Positions 61,013-64,000 of a stretch of 64,000 nucleotides of DNA are shown here, in pieces (positions within the stretch are counted from its first letter, which is position 1; every line of letters begins with the position of its first letter). The translations under genes and the position numbers were made by a program. Source of the DNA: Ptychodera flava (Eukaryota > Hemichordata > Enteropneusta > Ptychoderidae); NCBI RefSeq assembly GCF_041260155.1, contig NC_091931.1, positions 30,345,041 to 30,409,040 on the forward strand, given 5' to 3'. The notes under the pieces were generated by a model. The model saw only the letters and a list, made by a program, of their open reading frames with translations. It was not told the DNA's origin and did not search any database.

Positions 61013-64000
61013 CTGGAAATGAATAAATACAGTCAAACTTGAGTACAGTGGTAACCCGAGGGCCCAAGAGAAGTGGCCGCTATATGGAGGTGGCCTTGCT
61101 ATAGAGGGTGGGTGTGGCACTACTTTCAGTGTGGGTGGTGTGTTCAGTGATGATTTAAGGAAAAGATAACAGCAATAATAAAGTATGATAATATAAATCT
61201 CTTGAAAATCATGATACATGCATTTAATTTCTGAAAGAATCATTTTGCAGCTATAAAATCAGTTTAAATAGACCCATTTCTTGCTTTCTATTCAAAGCAA
61301 TTTTTTGGCAGAGGTCATTCAAGGTCAGATATGCTGACCATTACACACAGGCTTTGTTCCAAAGTGGAGCAATTACATGTGGCCGCTGACTACATAAGAG
61401 AGGCGGCTGTTCTGTAAAAGGGCCTGTAACATGTAAAATGCCATGGAACCGCTGCAAAGTGACCACTATAAAGAGCTGACCACTCTGTAAGGGTGACACT
61501 AAGACAGGTTTGACTACATGCACAGTCTACAGCGCACTTTCATCCATAGTAATGACCACAGTCAAAATGTACCATTTCCAAAAAGTAATTCTAGACTGTT
61601 GATCTGGAATTTACATCATGGAACACGTTAAAATCCCCTTATCCACTCATAACAAGTCCACTCAAAAATCATAAAATTTATTGAAATAAGTGAAATTCAT
61701 GAAAACTTCATGGAATATTCTCACGTTTCTGAAATCAACTCAAATTTTTCATAATTCAAGCATAATATACTGATAACATTGATGCAACTCACGTTTGCAT
61801 CAACACTGATGCAATTGCATTAGCTCTGATTCTTTGTTCTCAGACTCAACTCAAAATCTTTGTTAGACGCCAGATGGGTCCCCATCTCTCGTATCAATAT
61901 AAATATAAAACACAGATTTCCTTCTTTTATAATTTTTACCAGTAGGCCTAGCTTTCAGTCATTGTTAGCATAATTACTGTTAAAAACACAAAAACCCTTG
62001 GAAAGTTGTGACATAAGAGTTGTTATTTTTGCATTTTCAACCCAACATTCCTAAAATTCATTGTAACTGGCAAGACAAAGTATTTACACTGTGTGGCCGC
62101 ACTGACAAATATAGTGCATATTCATATCAATGGGTGGTGGTATTCAGTTAAATAGGTCAAACACTTATCACAGTTATCTTTCAAATTATAATTATCTTAT
62201 GTAAACTGAAACTGAATCACCAATCTCCTACACATCCTGTACATTGAAGATTTTCCGCACAGTGAGCTGGTATCAAATGTGTGAGGGGTGTATCATTTAA
62301 AAATTCAGATATTTTCTAATCGGAATCAAGAGCCATGAAATCAACAATTTGCAATCTTTGAAAAATTTATTTTGGAAGGGGAGAGGAGTAAGTATAAACT
62401 ACCACAGTTAACCCTCTCATCCCCAGTTCCTTGTATATGGTTCAATCCATCCTATTGAGAACAATTGGACTGTTTCAATGCTTGATGATGGCAGGGATAA
62501 GATACAGCTGTAGAAGATGCCACTGATTTTTCAAGTTTCTTGCACCGTGTATATATCTACGTTCAGTAAACAAGTGCATGCACTTGTTTTATCAGATGTT
62601 GTCATGTTGGTGGTGGCTGCGGTCAAACTATTGAAAAGAGAATGACGGCACATCCACACTGTAGTAGGTGTACACAGTAGTGTTGTCCCTGCCAGTCTCT
62701 GACAGTACAATGGGAAAAACTTGACACAGTCACTGGTTGACAGTTACACTTCAGAAATATCTTGAATGTGTGACCACTGAGGGCAAATGCTTGGCTATTT
62801 ATTGTCCCAGATAAACAGCCTTGATGGAGGTGAATGTGTCAGAAACAAAGTCAGTTAACCGCTGCATAGATAACAGTGTGATCCCACACAGTTTCAAAAA
62901 TACAGACATGGTGCCGCCAAGTGGGTAAAACAATGATTATTAACCTTTAAACTCTCAGTGATAACACTATCATATTCATATATGAATGATTTGCAAAATC
63001 TACGTAAAGTAGGTATGGTAGTGGGACCATTCTCAGTTGTCAACAGACAGTACAGTAGCAGAGTCTCTCTTCGATAAATACACTGAACACCTTATCGAAC
63101 TGTCAAGCAAAGCATACACTTGCTGGGCACTGAGCCAGGTAATAAGTGCACATCCGGGTCAATAAGTGGTCCCAATGGAAAGAAAATATCAGAGATAAAA
63201 GCCCGTTGTTATTCCTGACTGAAGGGCAAATTGAAATTTGAATAAATGGAATGAAAACATATGCACTTCTTTCCTCACTCTTCAGGGAATAACAACGGCT
63301 ACACATAACCTTTGAAAACATTTTCATCATTCTGGTTTTACAAAACAAGCATATGTTCTTCGCCCTCCTACAGAATGTGGCAATGTATTTATCCATGCAA
63401 ACACTAATTAGTGCAATATTGTTTTTGATGATAAACAAATTCTTGTCTGGACTAAATTTCAGTTGTCATCATTTGCTTGGATATTATGCAAATACAGATT
63501 GTATTGAAAAAATTGAACAGTAGAGATTTTTACGTTAGGCTTGGAGTAAACCTGGAAACTGTATTTCACATTTCACAAACATTACAAAAATAGTTAAGGG
63601 TGATTGAGCCACTAAATTTTTTACCAATAATATTTTCGTTATTTTTCGCTGGCAGTAAGACTTATATGTGAGGATGAGAATACAACAAAAAGATTGATAT
63701 GTCACCAGATTAATTTGGCAGCTAGAAGGATTTGAAATACACCCACTTTATCCAGTTTGAATGACAGAAATTATGAATCTCCCGTAAGCGTTGCCCAACC
63801 CGATATATTTAGTTTCAGTTCCTTTCTTGAAATGCTGCACTTGTTTTATTTACATGTGAACTACATTGAATAATAAATGAAAGTTTTATCTATTTTTCCG
63901 CTGAAAATGTGCATAAGAATTTAAATTATCACTTCTCAGGCCTTCAAAAACAACAGTTAAAGCTGTTGCAAACTTGAAAGTAATGACCACGCCTTATCCA
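61013..64000. other. SH3RF1 intron running off the window
   Basis: No exon for the first half of SH3-2, SH3-1 or the RING domain is visible on the minus strand up to the window edge, so the preceding exon lies to the right. No other gene is seen; several short frames look random. Confidence 0.55.

Overview
This is animal nuclear DNA: AT-rich, with multi-exon genes, GT-AG introns, abundant microsatellites and many small DNA transposons. The gene set (a GABA-B receptor subunit 2-like receptor, COQ2, and a POSH/SH3RF scaffold ligase) is bilaterian. The repeat style and an intronless condensation-type acyltransferase suggest a marine invertebrate, possibly a hemichordate, cephalochordate or echinoderm. 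That placement is inferred from overall impression and is not proven.

Layout. 1-8.2 kb: the last eight coding exons (+) of a GABBR2-like class C receptor, with the ligand-binding exons lying left of the window. 8.2-15.5 kb: no convincing gene; simple repeats and a 1.07-kb foldback element flanked by 8-bp repeats. 15.6-19.7 kb: complete seven-exon COQ2 (+), whose spliced length closes exactly to 412 codons plus stop. 19.6-47.2 kb: a tandem segmental duplication. Each unit starts at the last exon of COQ2, passes through repeat-rich DNA and ends downstream of a 486-aa, single-coding-exon acyltransferase (28271-29731 and 43605-45065, about 94% identical). The second unit therefore opens with an orphan, altered copy of COQ2 exon 7. 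Both units have since gained different insertions, which makes them natural filled-site/empty-site pairs for several MITEs. 47.2-51.9 kb: nothing recognisable. 51.9-61.0 kb: eight 3'-terminal coding exons (-) of SH3RF1/POSH (end of SH3-2, linker, SH3-3, linker, SH3-4, stop). The RING and SH3-1 exons lie right of the window.

The genes do not form an operon-like unit. The receptor acts in neurotransmission, COQ2 in mitochondrial ubiquinone synthesis and POSH in JNK signalling and ubiquitination. The duplicated acyltransferase is the least understood gene and the best lead. Its fold family is clear from HxxxDG and related motifs, but its substrate is unknown, and the gene structure and family suggest possible horizontal origin. 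Exon borders were set by hand from splice signals, phase and homology recalled from memory; no search was run.
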